In this document: piece after piece, positions 1 to 9,474 of the stretch
How the letters are laid out: each line of letters opens with the position of its first letter
How positions within the stretch are numbered: position 1 is the first letter of the stretch
Origin: Thermus parvatiensis
GTDB lineage: Bacteria > Deinococcota > Deinococci > Deinococcales > Thermaceae
Assembly: GCF_001535545.1 (NCBI RefSeq)
Contig: NZ_CP014141.1
Coordinates: 868,001 to 932,000 of the forward strand
DNA length: 64,000 nucleotides
Direction: 5' to 3'
Made by a program: the position numbers and the translations under genes
The notes under the pieces: generated by a model
The model's input: the letters and a program-made list of their open reading frames with translations, nothing else
What the model was told of the DNA's origin: nothing
Databases searched by the model: none

Positions 1-378
1 CTCCTCGAGGCCACCTGGGACCGGCTTCAGGGCCTCGGCCCCAAGGTGGAGGCCCTTTACCAAAGGCCCCTTCCCGCCGAGGGCCCTGCGCCCCTCCACG
101 GGGACCTTTGGCACGGGAACGTCTACTTCGCCCCGGAGGGGCCGGCGCTCCTGGACCCCTCCTTCTTCGTGGGGGAAAGGGGGGTGGACCTGGCCATGAT
201 GCGCCTTTTCGGGGGGTTTCCCCGAAGATTCTGGGAGGTCTACGGGGAGCTTTACCCCATTCCCGAGGAGGTGGAAAGGGCCCTTCCCCGCTACCAGGTC
301 TACTACCTCTTGGCCCACGTCCACTTCTTCGGCCGGGGCTACTTGGGGGCGCTGTGGAGGGCGATTTCCGCCTCTTAG
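1..378 (+). CDS. Fructosamine/ketosamine-3-kinase family protein (3' part only)
   Basis: The reading frame is open from base 1 to a TAG at 376-378, so the gene begins outside the window. The visible 125 residues carry the phosphotransferase motif HGDLWHGNVYF (catalytic Asp), then a metal-binding D in LLDPSFFVGERGVDLAMM and an LFGGFPRRFW segment. These are hallmarks of the fructosamine kinase/aminoglycoside-phosphotransferase fold. Family members phosphorylate sugar adducts on lysines so that they fall off, acting as protein repair enzymes; that role is inferred from the family. The 3' end overlaps the next gene by 25 nt, suggesting translational coupling. Confidence 0.8.
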   Translation, partial: LLEATWDRLQGLGPKVEALYQRPLPAEGPAPLHGDLWHGNVYFAPEGPALLDPSFFVGERGVDLAMMRLFGGFPRRFWEVYGELYPIPEEVERALPRYQVYYLLAHVHFFGRGYLGALWRAISAS

Positions 379-1103
379 GCCCCATAGACCTCCTCCAGCT
401 CCTCGCCCAAGGGGGGAAGACGGGGGCGTTCCGGGTGGAGGGTGGGGAGGTCTACCTGGAGCGGGGCCGCCCCGTGCACGCCGCTTATGGGGGGGCGGAA
501 GGGGCGGAGGCCCTCCTCGCCGTCCTCGCCCTCAAGGAGGGGCGCTTCCGCTTCTTCCCGGGGGAGGCCGCGCCCAGGCGGACCCTCGAGGGCCCGCTGG
601 AGGCCTACCTCCTGGAGGCGGTCCGGCGCCTGGGGGAGGGGGTGGAGGTGGGGCCTTTTGACCTGGTGCGGCCCACGGCGGCGGGCCTCGAGGCCCAGGC
701 CACCCTCGAGCCCGAGGCCTTTGCCCTGCTCCAGGCGGCCTCCGGGGGGAAGAGCCCCTTGGACCTCGCGGCGGCCACGGGGCTTCCCCTGGGCCGGGTG
801 CTCAAGGGGCTTGGGCAGCTCGCCCGCCTCTGGCTCGTGGAGGTCTCCCCCCGGGTGCCCCGCACCGCCAGGCTCCGGGTGGCCTTAGGGGGGAAGGGGG
901 CCCAGGTGGACATCCTCCTCCTTAAGGCCTGGCGGGAGCACTTCGGCCGGGTCCTGCGGGTCCGTGTCCGGGCCGGGGAGCGGGAGGCCGTTCTACCCGT
1001 GGAGGGCGCGGAGGGCCTCGGGGTGGTGCTGAGCCTTTCCCCGGAGCTCCTCTTCCACGGCCTGAAGGCGGGGGAAGAGGTCCTGGTCTGGCCCGAGGTA
1101 TAG
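354..1103 (+). CDS. DUF4388 (PATAN-like) domain protein
   Basis: This is a 249-residue protein. I chose the GTG at 354, preceded by a G-rich stretch inside the upstream gene, because the DUF4388-type domain (G-D-F-R-L-L-G-P-I-D-L-L-Q-L-L, residues 3-17) starts there. The N-terminal ~95 residues fit DUF4388, with the pattern KTGAFRVEGGEVYLERGRPVHAAYGG followed by an FRFFPGE strand. A middle helical part and a C-terminal region of about 60 residues have no recognised domain. DUF4388 proteins often act in signalling or gliding systems in Thermus, Deinococcus and myxobacteria; the role here is unknown. The TAG stop lies inside the -10 box of psuG. Confidence 0.75.
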   Translation: MEGDFRLLGPIDLLQLLAQGGKTGAFRVEGGEVYLERGRPVHAAYGGAEGAEALLAVLALKEGRFRFFPGEAAPRRTLEGPLEAYLLEAVRRLGEGVEVGPFDLVRPTAAGLEAQATLEPEAFALLQAASGGKSPLDLAAATGLPLGRVLKGLGQLARLWLVEVSPRVPRTARLRVALGGKGAQVDILLLKAWREHFGRVLRVRVRAGEREAVLPVEGAEGLGVVLSLSPELLFHGLKAGEEVLVWPEV

Positions 1104-1104
1104 T
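1099..1104 (+). promoter_or_regulatory. -10 element of leaderless psuG promoter
   Basis: TATAGT lies six bases before the psuG ATG at 1111 and contains the stop codon of the upstream gene. No good -35 is visible and there is no Shine-Dalgarno sequence, so the transcript would start at or next to the ATG. This layout recurs throughout the window. Confidence 0.5.
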
Positions 1105-1110
1105 GGCCCC

Positions 1111-1956
1111 ATGCGCGAAGCCCGGGTGGCTTTGGAGTCCGCGGTTCTGACCCACGGCCTGCCTTATCCCTTGAACCTGGAGGTGGCCCTGGCCCTGGAG
1201 GAGGCGGTGCGGGAGGAGGGGGCCATCCCCAAGACCATCGCCCTGGTGCGGGGGGAGGTGCGGGTGGGCTTACCGCGCGAGGAGATGGAGGCCTTGGCGG
1301 CGGGCGGGGCGGAGAAGGCGAGCCTTTGGAACCTCGCGGCCCTCCTCGCCCAGGGAAAGAGCGCCGGGACCACGGTGGCGGCCACGGTCCACCTGGCCCA
1401 CCTCCACGGCATCCCCGTCTTCGCCACCGGGGGGATCGGGGGGGTACACCCCGAGCCCTACGACGAGAGCGCCGACCTTTGGGCCTTGGCCCGGACCCCA
1501 GTTCTGGTGGTCTCTAGCGGCCCCAAGGCCATCCTGGACCTAAAGGCCACCCTGGAGCGCCTGGAGACTTTGGGGGTGAGCCTGGTGGGCTACCGGACGG
1601 ACCGCCTCCCTGCCTTCTTTTCCCCGGACTCCCCTTTCCCCGTCCCCGCCCGGGTGGACACCCCTTTGGAGGCGGCCCGCGTCTACCGCCGGGCCCGGGC
1701 CTTGGGCCTCGGAGGGGTGCTCCTGGTGAACCCGGTGTCCCAGGGGCTCCCTTACGAGCAGGTGGCCCTTTGGGTGGAGGAGGCGGGCCGGATGGCGGCC
1801 CGGGAGGGGGTCTTCGGGAAGGCCCTCACCCCCTACCTCTTGAGGAAGCTCTCGGAGCTCTCCTCGGGGGAGACGGACCGGGTCAACCGGAGGCTCCTCC
1901 TGGAGAACGCCCGCCTTGCGGCCCAGGTCGCCTTGGTCCTGGCAGGGCTAGAATAG
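1111..1956 (+). CDS. psuG: Pseudouridine-5'-phosphate glycosidase
   Basis: The 281-residue protein matches the PsuG/indigoidine-synthase-A family along its whole length. Visible family signatures include ESAVLTHGLPYP near the N-terminus, EGAIPKTIAL, a catalytic-lysine region KASLWNLA, the glycine-rich FATGGIGGVHPEPYDESADL, and VVSSGPKAILDLKATLE. The enzyme reversibly splits pseudouridine 5'-phosphate into uracil and ribose 5-phosphate with a Mn(II) ion, in cytosolic pseudouridine salvage. No pseudouridine kinase (psuK) is next to it. Length is slightly shorter than the typical 300-310 residues because the N-terminus is compact. Transcription probably starts at the ATG. Confidence 0.92.
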   Translation: MREARVALESAVLTHGLPYPLNLEVALALEEAVREEGAIPKTIALVRGEVRVGLPREEMEALAAGGAEKASLWNLAALLAQGKSAGTTVAATVHLAHLHGIPVFATGGIGGVHPEPYDESADLWALARTPVLVVSSGPKAILDLKATLERLETLGVSLVGYRTDRLPAFFSPDSPFPVPARVDTPLEAARVYRRARALGLGGVLLVNPVSQGLPYEQVALWVEEAGRMAAREGVFGKALTPYLLRKLSELSSGETDRVNRRLLLENARLAAQVALVLAGLE

Positions 1957-1960
1957 GCAT

Positions 1961-2818
1961 GTGTGCGAGCTCGGCGAGAAGCTGAGGGAGGCGCGGGAGC
2001 GTCGGGGGCTTTCCCTGGGGGAGGCGGCGCGGCAGCTTGCCCTGAAGGCGGAGGTCCTCGAGGCTTTGGAGGAGTGCCGCTTTGAGCGGCTTCCCGAGCC
2101 GGCCCTGGCCCGGGGGTACCTCCGGCGCTACGCCCTCCTTCTGGGCCTGGACCCGGGGCCCCTCCTCGCCCTCTACCCGAGCGCGCCCTCCCTCCCGCCC
2201 CCCGCCCCGCCCCGCCCCCGCCGGGCCCTTTGGCCTTGGGCCCTGGCCCTTGCCCTCCTCGGCGGCCTCTTCTACGCGGGGTTTTTCCTCTGGCCTAGGC
2301 CTCCGGAGAAGGTGGTGGAGCTTCCCCCGCCGTCCCCGCCCGAGGCCCCTAGCCGCTACACCCTCCGGGTCCAGAGCGACCCCCCGGGGGCCCGGGTTTA
2401 CCTGGACGGGTTCTATCTGGGACAGACGCCCCTGGAGACCCCGCCCCTGGAAGGGGGAGAACGGGTCCTGCGCCTGGAACGCCCCGGGTACGTCCCCTTG
2501 GAGCGCAGGATCCTCCTGGACCGGAACCTGAGCCTAAGCCTCGCCCTCACCCCCGAGAAGCCTCCTGAGGAAGAGGCATCCAAGGAGGCTCCCGCCGACA
2601 AGCTCGTCCTGAAGGTGGAGGGGCGGAGTTGGCTCAGGGTCACCCGGGGCGGGGAGCGCCTCTACGAGGGGATCCCGGAGGTGGGGTCGGAGCTCGTCTT
2701 TGACCTCCCCGTGGAGGTGCGCTCGGGCAACCCGGGGGCGGTGCGGGTCATCCTCGGGGGGAAGGACCTGGGGCCCATGGGCGAGCCCGGCATCCCCGTC
2801 ACCCGGCGCTACCCCTGA
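1961..2818 (+). CDS. RodZ-like membrane protein: HTH, one TM, PEGA domain
   Basis: This 285-residue protein starts at GTG 1961, 4 nt after psuG. Residues 1-70 form an HTH_25 cro/C1-like domain ([19 protein letters not shown], then [15 protein letters not shown]). A basic, proline-rich linker leads to one membrane segment (about 88-110, [21 protein letters not shown]). Residues ~128-185 form a PEGA domain ([25 protein letters not shown]), followed by a DUF4115/RodZ C-terminal domain ([23 protein letters not shown]). RodZ links MreB to cell-wall synthesis in rods. An inserted PEGA domain is less usual; the cell-shape role is inferred from architecture. Confidence 0.8.
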   Translation: MCELGEKLREARERRGLSLGEAARQLALKAEVLEALEECRFERLPEPALARGYLRRYALLLGLDPGPLLALYPSAPSLPPPAPPRPRRALWPWALALALLGGLFYAGFFLWPRPPEKVVELPPPSPPEAPSRYTLRVQSDPPGARVYLDGFYLGQTPLETPPLEGGERVLRLERPGYVPLERRILLDRNLSLSLALTPEKPPEEEASKEAPADKLVLKVEGRSWLRVTRGGERLYEGIPEVGSELVFDLPVEVRSGNPGAVRVILGGKDLGPMGEPGIPVTRRYP

Positions 2819-2824
2819 TATACT
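2819..2824 (+). promoter_or_regulatory. Candidate -10 element upstream of rimO
   Basis: TATACT directly follows the stop of the RodZ-like gene and lies 35 nt before the rimO ATG. A GGGAGG ribosome binding site at 2849-2855 shows this transcript would have a leader, unlike its leaderless neighbours. No convincing -35 is visible. Confidence 0.4.
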
Positions 2825-2858
2825 TGGGGTTTGTTGGGGCCGAGCCCCCGGGAGGCGT

Positions 2859-4163
2859 ATGGCGAAGATCGGTTTTGTCAGCTTGGGCTGCCCCAAAGCC
2901 CTGGTGGACTCGGAGCAGATCCTTTCCCGGCTCAAGGCCCTGGGGTACGAGACGAGCCCCAGCTACGAGGAGGCGGAGCTCGTCATCGTCAACACCTGCG
3001 GCTTCATCAACGAGGCGGTGGAGGAGAGCCTCGAGGCCATCGGCGAGGCCCTCAAGGAAAACGGCAAGGTGGTGGTCACGGGCTGCCTGGGGGCGCGCCC
3101 CGAGAAGATCCGGGAGCGCCACCCCCAGGTGCTCGCCGTCACGGGTCCGGGGGAGGTGGAAAGGGTTCTGGAGGCGGTGCAGGAGGTGCTCCCCGCCCCC
3201 AGGGACCCCTTCTTAGACCTCATCCCTCCCCAGGTCAAGCTCACCCCGAGGCACTACGCCTACGTGAAGCTTTCCGAGGGGTGCGACCACCGCTGTAGCT
3301 TCTGCATCATCCCCAAGCTGCGGGGAAGGCTCCGCTCCCGCGACGCCGCCGACGTCCTCGCCGAGGCGGCGAGGCTCGTGGCCACGGGGACGAAGGAGCT
3401 CCTCCTCGTGGCCCAGGACCTCTCGGCCTACGGGGTGGACCTGGGGCACCGAGAAAGCTTTTGGGGCGATCGGCTGGTGCGGGCGGAGCTTAAGGACCTC
3501 CTCACCCACATGGCCGAGCTCGGGGCCTGGATCCGGCTCCACTACGTCTACCCCTACCCCCACGTCAAGGACCTCCTTCCCCTTATGGCCGAGGGGAAGG
3601 TCCTGCCCTACCTGGACGTGCCCCTCCAGCACGCTTCCGAAAGGATCCTCCGTCGCATGCGCCGCCCCGGGGGGTACCATAGCCACCTCAAGACCCTCAA
3701 GGCCTGGCGGGAGGTGGTGCCCCACCTGGCGGTCCGCTCCACCTTCATCGTGGGCTTCCCCGGGGAGACGGAGGAGGACTTCCAGATCCTCCTGGACTTC
3801 CTGGAGGAGGCGGAGCTGGACCGGGTGGGGGTGTTCACTTACTCCCCCGTGGAGGGGGCGGAGGCGAACCGCCTGGAAGGCCACGTTCCCGAGGAGGTGA
3901 AGGAGGAGCGCAAGGCGAGGCTTTTGGAGCTGCAGGCCCGGGTGAGCCTCAGGAAGAACCAGCGTTTCGTGGGCAAGACCCTGGAGGTCCTGGTAGACGA
4001 GCTTCCCGAGCCCGGCCTCGCCGTAGGCCGCACCTACCGGGACGCCCCGGGCATAGACGGGGTGGTCTACGTGGAGACGGACGGCACCGTGCGGGTAGGG
4101 GAGAGGATCCCCGTGCGCATCATTCGGGCCGACACCTACGACCTCCACGGGGTCCAGGTTTAG
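2859..4163 (+). CDS. rimO: Ribosomal protein S12 methylthiotransferase RimO
   Basis: I chose ATG 2859 (434 residues) because GGGAGG lies just upstream and the UPF0004 domain begins at once ([19 protein letters not shown]). Cys11, Cys47 and Cys76 are the ligands of the auxiliary 4Fe-4S cluster. Cys142, Cys146 and Cys149 ([10 protein letters not shown]3CX2C) bind the radical-SAM cluster, and a C-terminal TRAM-type region follows (residues ~365-434). RimO adds a methylthio group to the conserved aspartate of ribosomal protein S12. The SLGCPK start and [12 protein letters not shown] favour RimO over the related MiaB. Confidence 0.95.
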   Translation: MAKIGFVSLGCPKALVDSEQILSRLKALGYETSPSYEEAELVIVNTCGFINEAVEESLEAIGEALKENGKVVVTGCLGARPEKIRERHPQVLAVTGPGEVERVLEAVQEVLPAPRDPFLDLIPPQVKLTPRHYAYVKLSEGCDHRCSFCIIPKLRGRLRSRDAADVLAEAARLVATGTKELLLVAQDLSAYGVDLGHRESFWGDRLVRAELKDLLTHMAELGAWIRLHYVYPYPHVKDLLPLMAEGKVLPYLDVPLQHASERILRRMRRPGGYHSHLKTLKAWREVVPHLAVRSTFIVGFPGETEEDFQILLDFLEEAELDRVGVFTYSPVEGAEANRLEGHVPEEVKEERKARLLELQARVSLRKNQRFVGKTLEVLVDELPEPGLAVGRTYRDAPGIDGVVYVETDGTVRVGERIPVRIIRADTYDLHGVQV

Positions 4164-4175
4164 GATAGGGGCGGT

Positions 4176-5513
4176 ATGTACATCGTCATCGCCGGGGGCG
4201 GAGAGGTGGGCGGGGAGCTGGCCCGCACCCTGGAGAAGGCCCACGAGGTGGTGGTCATCGACCGCAACCCCCAGGCCAAGGAACGCCTGGCCCACCTGGA
4301 CGTGAAGGTGGTGGTGGGGGGGGCCACGGACCCCGACACCTTGAGGGAAGCCGGGGTGGACCGGGCGGACCTCTTCATCGCCAGCACCGACTCCGACGAG
4401 ATCAACCTCCTGGCCAGCCTCCTGGCCAAGGGCCTGGGGGCCAAGGAAACCCTGTGCTTTGTGGGCAAGGGTGGGTATGTGGAGGTGCTCGACGACCCCC
4501 GCACGGCGGAGATCCTAGGCACGCGCATCGACAAGGTCCTCTGGCCCCAGCGGGCCATGGCCCGGGAGATCGTGGAGGTGATCCTGGTGCCCGGGGCGGT
4601 GGACACCGAGGTGCTGGCGGGGGGGCGGCTCCGCTTTGTGGAGTACCGGGTGAAGGAGGGGGGGGCCTACGCCCACCGCCTCCTCTCCGAGCTCTCCTGG
4701 CCCGAGGGGACGTTGGTGGTGGGGGTGGTGCGGGACGGAGCCTTCTTGAGCTTCGCCCACCCCGAATTCCCCGAGCTGGTCCTGGAGCCCGGGGACAAGC
4801 TCCTTTTCGTCACCTCCTTGCGGGCCTTCCCCGAGCTGGAGGCCTGCTTCGCCACCGGGCGTGGCGTGCGCCGGGTGATGGTCATCGGCGGGGGGAACGT
4901 GGGCTTCATGGTGGCCCAGGAACTCCTCCGGCGCCGGCTGGAGGTGGTGATCATCGAGCCTAGCCGGGAGCGGTGCGAGTGGCTTTCCCAGGAGCTCCCC
5001 GGGGCCCTCATCATCCAGGGGGACGGCACGGACCTGCAGCTTCTGGAGGCCGAGGGCATGCAGGAGGCGGATGCGGTGGTGGCGGTGACCGACAACGACG
5101 AGAAGAACCTCCTGGCCTCCTTGCTCGCCAAGCAGCTTGGGGTGAGCAAGGTGATCACCCGGGTTTCCCGCTCGGAGACCCGCCGACTTTTTGAGCAAGT
5201 GGGGATTGACCTGCCCCTTACCCCCCGCCAGGCGGCGGTTCGGGCCGTGCTGGACTTCTTGGGGCCGGAGAACGTGGAGCACGTGTCCACCATGGACGAG
5301 AACATTGAGCTGCTTGAGGTGGAGCTTCCCGAGGGGTTCCGGCCGAGGCCCCTCCGGGCCCTGGCCACTTCCCAGGTGGCCCCGGTGGCCCTGGAGCGGG
5401 ACCACCGGGTGATGCTCTACCGGGAGGACCTCGAGGCCCTCCCCGGGGACCGGCTTTTCCTGGTGGTGGCCCGGGAGGTGGCGGATGAAACCGTGGCCCG
5501 CATCGTCGGCTAG
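4176..5513 (+). CDS. trkA: Trk potassium uptake regulatory subunit TrkA
   Basis: The 445-residue cytosolic protein has the duplicated RCK layout: a TrkA-N Rossmann domain (MYIVIAGGGEVGGELA), a TrkA-C domain, then a second TrkA-N (VMVIGGGNVGFMVAQEL) and TrkA-C. It binds NAD(H)/ATP-type ligands and gates the TrkH channel, which is encoded next with a 29-nt overlap. The start at ATG 4176 is 12 nt after rimO. A weak -10-like TAGGAT at 4161-4166 could make it leaderless. Confidence 0.93.
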   Translation: MYIVIAGGGEVGGELARTLEKAHEVVVIDRNPQAKERLAHLDVKVVVGGATDPDTLREAGVDRADLFIASTDSDEINLLASLLAKGLGAKETLCFVGKGGYVEVLDDPRTAEILGTRIDKVLWPQRAMAREIVEVILVPGAVDTEVLAGGRLRFVEYRVKEGGAYAHRLLSELSWPEGTLVVGVVRDGAFLSFAHPEFPELVLEPGDKLLFVTSLRAFPELEACFATGRGVRRVMVIGGGNVGFMVAQELLRRRLEVVIIEPSRERCEWLSQELPGALIIQGDGTDLQLLEAEGMQEADAVVAVTDNDEKNLLASLLAKQLGVSKVITRVSRSETRRLFEQVGIDLPLTPRQAAVRAVLDFLGPENVEHVSTMDENIELLEVELPEGFRPRPLRALATSQVAPVALERDHRVMLYREDLEALPGDRLFLVVAREVADETVARIVG

Positions 5514-6956
5514 GCCGGGGTTTCGTTCCAGCCTCTACCTCCTGGGCCTCACCTACCAGGGCTTTGGCCTCCTCATGGCCCTCTTCGCCCTCCTGGCCCT
5601 GGGATGGGGGGAGGATGCCCGGGGCTTTGCCCTAGGGGCGGGGCTTGGCGTGGGGCTGGGTAAGGTGCTGCAGGGGCTTGGCCACCCCCAGGCCCAGCCG
5701 CGGCGGGCGGAGGTCTTCGCCAGCGTGGCTCTCCTCTGGATCCTGGTGCCTGCCCTGGGGGCGGTGCCCTACTGGCTCTCGGGGGGCCTCAGTTATCTGG
5801 ATGCCCTCTTTGAGGCGGTTTCGGGCTTCACCACCACCGGGGCCACGGTGTTGGCGGACTTCGGCCAGTTCGGCCAAAGCCTTTTCCTTTGGCGGAGCCT
5901 GACCCAGTGGATGGGGGGGATTGGGATTGTGGTGCTCTTCTTGGTGGTCTTCCCCCAGCTCCAGGTGGCGGGCCGCCAGGCCTTTTTTGCCGAGAGCACC
6001 GGGGTGGAAAAGGAAAAGCTCACCCCCAGGCTCCGCCACACCGCCGTGGCGGTGCTCCGGGTGTACGTGCTCCTCACGGGGCTAGCCTTTCTGGCCTACT
6101 GGGCCCTGGGGGTGCCCCTCTTTGAGGCCCTGGCCAATGCCCTCACCACCACCCCGGCGGGGGGCTTCAGCCCTAACCCCCAAAGCTTCGCTGCCTATGC
6201 CCCCCTCGTCCAGTGGGCGGGGAGCCTTTTCATGTTCCTGGCCGGGGTGAACTTTCTCCTCCAGTACCGGCTCTTCTTCGGCCGGGAGGTGAAGCCCCTT
6301 TGGCGGGATGCGGAGTTTCGCGCCTATGCGGTGCTGGTGGTTTTGGCCGGGCTTCTCCTGGCCCTTTACCTCTACACCCACCACCTCTATGGCCTCGAGG
6401 AAAGCCTCCGCCATGCCTTCTTCCAGGTGATCTCCATCGTGACCACCACGGGTTTTGCCAGCGTGGACTTCGCTCAGTGGGTGGTGCCGGCCCAGGCCAT
6501 CCTGGTGCTCCTCATGTTCGTGGGGGGAAGCGCGGGCTCGGGGGCGGGGGCATCAAGGTGGTGCGCTGGCTTTTGCTTTTCGGGCTTCTCAGGCGGGAGA
6601 TCACCCGCACCCTCCACCCCAGGGCGGTCCTCCCCTTGCGCCTGGGCAACCGGGTGGTTTCCGAGGAGGCCTTGCGGCAGGTTTCCGTCTTCATCTTCCT
6701 TTACACCCTTCTTTTTGGCTTCGGCACCCTGACCCTGGCCCTTTTGGAGGGGAGTTTTGTGGAGGCCTTTACCGCAAGCGCCCAGGCCATCGGCAACATC
6801 GGGCCGGGGCTGGGGACGGTGGGCCCCATGGGTTCCTTTGCGGAACTCCATCCTGTTTCCAAGGTGGTCCTCATCTTCCAGATGTGGGCGGGGCGGATAG
6901 AGATCCTTCCCGTGGTCCTCCTCTTCAGCCCGGAGCTCTGGCGGCGGCTTCGGTGA
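5485..6956 (+). CDS. trkH: Trk potassium channel subunit TrkH (one-base frameshift)
   Basis: The start at ATG 5485 follows GGGAGGTG at 5473-5480, inside the end of trkA. The protein has about ten membrane segments and repeated channel pore loops: SGFTTTGAT, NALTTTPAGGFS, VISIVTTTGFAS, and the last loop. The frame breaks at the run G5-C-G5 (6540-6550). The first frame runs on to 6732 as nonsense, while the true sequence GGGIKVVRWLLLFGLL continues in the -1 frame to TGA 6954-6956. One extra G gives a normal 490-residue TrkH. The break lies at the fourth-loop GGSAGSGGGGIK signature. The repaired protein would import K+ with TrkA. Confidence 0.85.
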
Positions 6957-6961
6957 GGGTA

Positions 6962-6967
6962 TATAAT
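6962..6967 (+). promoter_or_regulatory. -10 element of leaderless glgP promoter
   Basis: A consensus TATAAT ends 7 nt before the glgP ATG at 6975 and follows the trkH stop by 5 nt. There is no Shine-Dalgarno sequence, so the mRNA probably begins at the start codon. The -35 region has no clear match. Confidence 0.6.
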
Positions 6968-6974
6968 CCACCCC

Positions 6975-9434
6975 ATGAATGTACTTGGGCGTCTTACCGC
7001 CATGCCCGAGCTTCCCGAGGCCCTTAGGGGTTTGAGGAAGCTGGCCTATAACCTTTGGTGGAGTTGGAATCCGGAGGCGGCAGAGCTTTTCCAGGAGATC
7101 GATTCCTTGCTTTGGAAGCGTTTCCGCGGCAACCCGGTCAAGTTGCTTTTGGAAGTGGACCCCGCCCGCCTCGAGGCCCTGAGCACCTCGGGCTACGCCG
7201 CCCGGGTCCAGGCCACCCGGGAGGCGCTTAGGGCCTACCTCGAGGCCCGCAGGACGAAGCGAGGCCCTCTGGTGGCCTACTTCTCGGCGGAGTACGGCTT
7301 CCACAGCTCCCTGCCCATCTACGCCGGGGGGCTTGGGGTCCTCGCCGGGGACCACGTCAAGGCGGCGAGCGACCTCGGCCTCAACCTCGTGGGGGTGGGG
7401 CTCTTCTACCACGAGGGGTATTTCCACCAGCGCCTCTCCCCGGAAGGGGAGCAGGTGGAGGTCTACGAGCCCCTCCGCCCCGAGGAGCTTCCCCTCGTCC
7501 CGGTCCAGGACGCCGAGGGGAGGCCCGTGCGGGTGGCCGTGGAGTTCCCGGGCCGCCTGGTCCACGTGGGGGGGTACCGGGTGCAGGTGGGGGCGGTGCC
7601 CGTCTACCTTCTCACCACCGACCTCCCGGAGAACGCTCCCGAGGACCGGCAGATCACGGCCCGGCTCTACGCCGCGGGCCTCGAGGCCCGCATCCAGCAG
7701 GAGCTCGTCCTGGGCATCGGGGGGGTGCGGTTCCTCAGGGCCTTGGGCCTCGCCCCCGCCTTCTTCCACATGAACGAGGGGCACTCGGCCTTCCTGGGCC
7801 TTGAGCGCCTCCGGGAGCTCGTAGCCGAGGGGTATTCCTTCCGGGAGGCCCTGGAGCTTGCCCGGGCTTCGGCCCTCTTCACCACCCACACCCCCGTGCC
7901 CGCCGGGCACGACGCCTTCCCTCTTGACCTCGTGGACCGCTACCTGGGAGGGTTTTGGGAGAAGCTCGGGGTGGACCGGGACACCTTCGTCGGGCTTGGG
8001 CTGGAGGAGAAGCCCTGGGGTAAGGTCTTCTCCATGTCCAACCTCGCCCTGCGCACGGCGGCCCAGGCCAACGGGGTCTCCCGCCTCCACGGGGAGGTTT
8101 CCCGGAACATGTTCCGCCACCTTTGGCCGGGCCTCCTGGCAGAGGAGGTGCCCATCGGCCACATCACCAACGGGGTGCACACCTGGACCTTCCTCCACCC
8201 TAGGCTTCGCCGCCACTACGCCGAGGTTTTCGGGCCCGAGTGGCTGGAGCGTCCCGAGGACCCGGAGACCTGGCGGGTGGAGGGGCTTGGGGAGGCTTTT
8301 TGGCGCATCCGCCAAGACCTGAAACTTTTCTTGGTGCGGGAGGCGCGCCAGCGCCTCTACGAGCAGCGCCGCCGCAACGGGGAGGGGCCCGCCCGCCTGC
8401 GGGAGGCGGAGAAGGCCCTGGACCCCGAGGCCCTCACCATCGGTTTTGCCCGCCGCTTCGCCACCTACAAGCGGGCGGTCCTCATCTTCAAGGACCCCGA
8501 GCGGCTTTTGCGCATCCTCAAGGGGCCTTACCCCATCCAGTTCGTCTTCGCCGGGAAGGCCCACCCCAAGGACGAGGCGGGGAAGGCCTACCTCAAGGAG
8601 CTCGTGAGCAAGATCCGGGAGTACGGCCTTGAGGACCGGATGGTGGTCCTCGAGGACTACGACATGTACCTGGCCCGGGTGCTCACCCAGGGGTCCGATG
8701 TCTGGCTCAACACCCCGAGGCGGCCCATGGAGGCCTCGGGCACAAGCGGCATGAAGGCCGCCCTCAACGGGGCCCTCAACCTCAGCGTCTTGGACGGCTG
8801 GTGGGCCGAGGCCTACAACGGCAAAAACGGCTTCGCCATCGGGGACGAGCGCGTCTACGAGAGTGAGGAGGCCCAGGACGTGGCCGACGCCCAGGCCCTC
8901 TACGACCTCCTGGAGTCCGAGGTCATCCCCCTCTTCTACGCCAAGGGCCTGGAGGGGTACTCCTCGGGTTGGATGTCCATGGTCCACGAGAGCCTCCGCA
9001 CCGTGGGGCCCTACTTCAGCGCGGGGCGGATGGTCCGGGACTACCTCGCCCTCTACGAGCGGGGCGCCCTTTGGGAGAAGGAGGCCCGGGCCCGCCTCGA
9101 GGCCCTAAGGGCCTTCGCCGAGGCCCTCCCCGCCTTCCACGCCCTGGGGGTCAGGCCCGAGGTTCCCGGGGACCTGACCCTGAACGGGGGGCGGCTGGAG
9201 GTGGGGGCGGTCCTCGAGGGGGAGGTGCCGGAGGGTCTCCGCCCCCACCTCCGGGTCCAGCTCGTGGTGCACCGCTTGGGCGGCGGCCTGGAGGTGGTGG
9301 ACCTGGAGGAGGTGGCCCCGGGGCGGTACCGCACCGCCTTCCGCCCCACAAGGCCCGGGAGCTACACCTACGGCCTCCGCCTTGCCCTCCTCCACCCCGT
9401 GACGGGCCGGGTGGAGTGGGTGCGCTGGGCCTAG
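6975..9434 (+). CDS. glgP: Alpha-glucan (maltodextrin/glycogen) phosphorylase, short family
   Basis: This 819-residue protein fits the shorter glycogen/starch phosphorylases typical of thermophiles rather than the enterobacterial MalP type. Recognisable parts are an N-terminal LAYNLWWSWNPEA motif, AYFSAEYGFHSSLPIYAGGLGVLAGDHVKAASDLG, HMNEGHSAF, FTTHTPVPAGHDAF, and the pyridoxal-phosphate lysine region EASGTSGMKAALNG near residue 590. It cleaves alpha-1,4-glucans with phosphate to give glucose 1-phosphate in the cytosol. The last ~100 residues form a separate beta-rich domain. It is a monocistronic-looking gene with its own leaderless promoter. Confidence 0.94.
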   Translation: MNVLGRLTAMPELPEALRGLRKLAYNLWWSWNPEAAELFQEIDSLLWKRFRGNPVKLLLEVDPARLEALSTSGYAARVQATREALRAYLEARRTKRGPLVAYFSAEYGFHSSLPIYAGGLGVLAGDHVKAASDLGLNLVGVGLFYHEGYFHQRLSPEGEQVEVYEPLRPEELPLVPVQDAEGRPVRVAVEFPGRLVHVGGYRVQVGAVPVYLLTTDLPENAPEDRQITARLYAAGLEARIQQELVLGIGGVRFLRALGLAPAFFHMNEGHSAFLGLERLRELVAEGYSFREALELARASALFTTHTPVPAGHDAFPLDLVDRYLGGFWEKLGVDRDTFVGLGLEEKPWGKVFSMSNLALRTAAQANGVSRLHGEVSRNMFRHLWPGLLAEEVPIGHITNGVHTWTFLHPRLRRHYAEVFGPEWLERPEDPETWRVEGLGEAFWRIRQDLKLFLVREARQRLYEQRRRNGEGPARLREAEKALDPEALTIGFARRFATYKRAVLIFKDPERLLRILKGPYPIQFVFAGKAHPKDEAGKAYLKELVSKIREYGLEDRMVVLEDYDMYLARVLTQGSDVWLNTPRRPMEASGTSGMKAALNGALNLSVLDGWWAEAYNGKNGFAIGDERVYESEEAQDVADAQALYDLLESEVIPLFYAKGLEGYSSGWMSMVHESLRTVGPYFSAGRMVRDYLALYERGALWEKEARARLEALRAFAEALPAFHALGVRPEVPGDLTLNGGRLEVGAVLEGEVPEGLRPHLRVQLVVHRLGGGLEVVDLEEVAPGRYRTAFRPTRPGSYTYGLRLALLHPVTGRVEWVRWA

Positions 9435-9441
9435 GGGCGTG

Positions 9442-9447
9442 TATAAT
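9442..9447 (+). promoter_or_regulatory. -10 element of the amino-acid ABC transporter promoter
   Basis: TATAAT lies 7 nt after the glgP stop. A strong AGGAGGTG ribosome binding site (9463-9470) follows before ATG 9475, so this is a leadered transcript. The -35 region is not recognisable. Confidence 0.55.
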
Positions 9448-9474
9448 CTTCCGGGGTTCTTTAGGAGGTGAAGC

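Noticed and set aside
3213..4295. Long minus-strand frame opposite rimO and trkA
   Set aside because: Same GC effect: low-complexity composition, no start signals, and rimO/trkA explain the region.
6474..8987. An 837-codon open frame antisense to trkH and glgP
   Set aside because: At very high GC, frames opposite real genes stay open by chance. The translation is Gly/Pro/His/Val-rich without motifs, whereas glgP on the plus strand has full family signatures.
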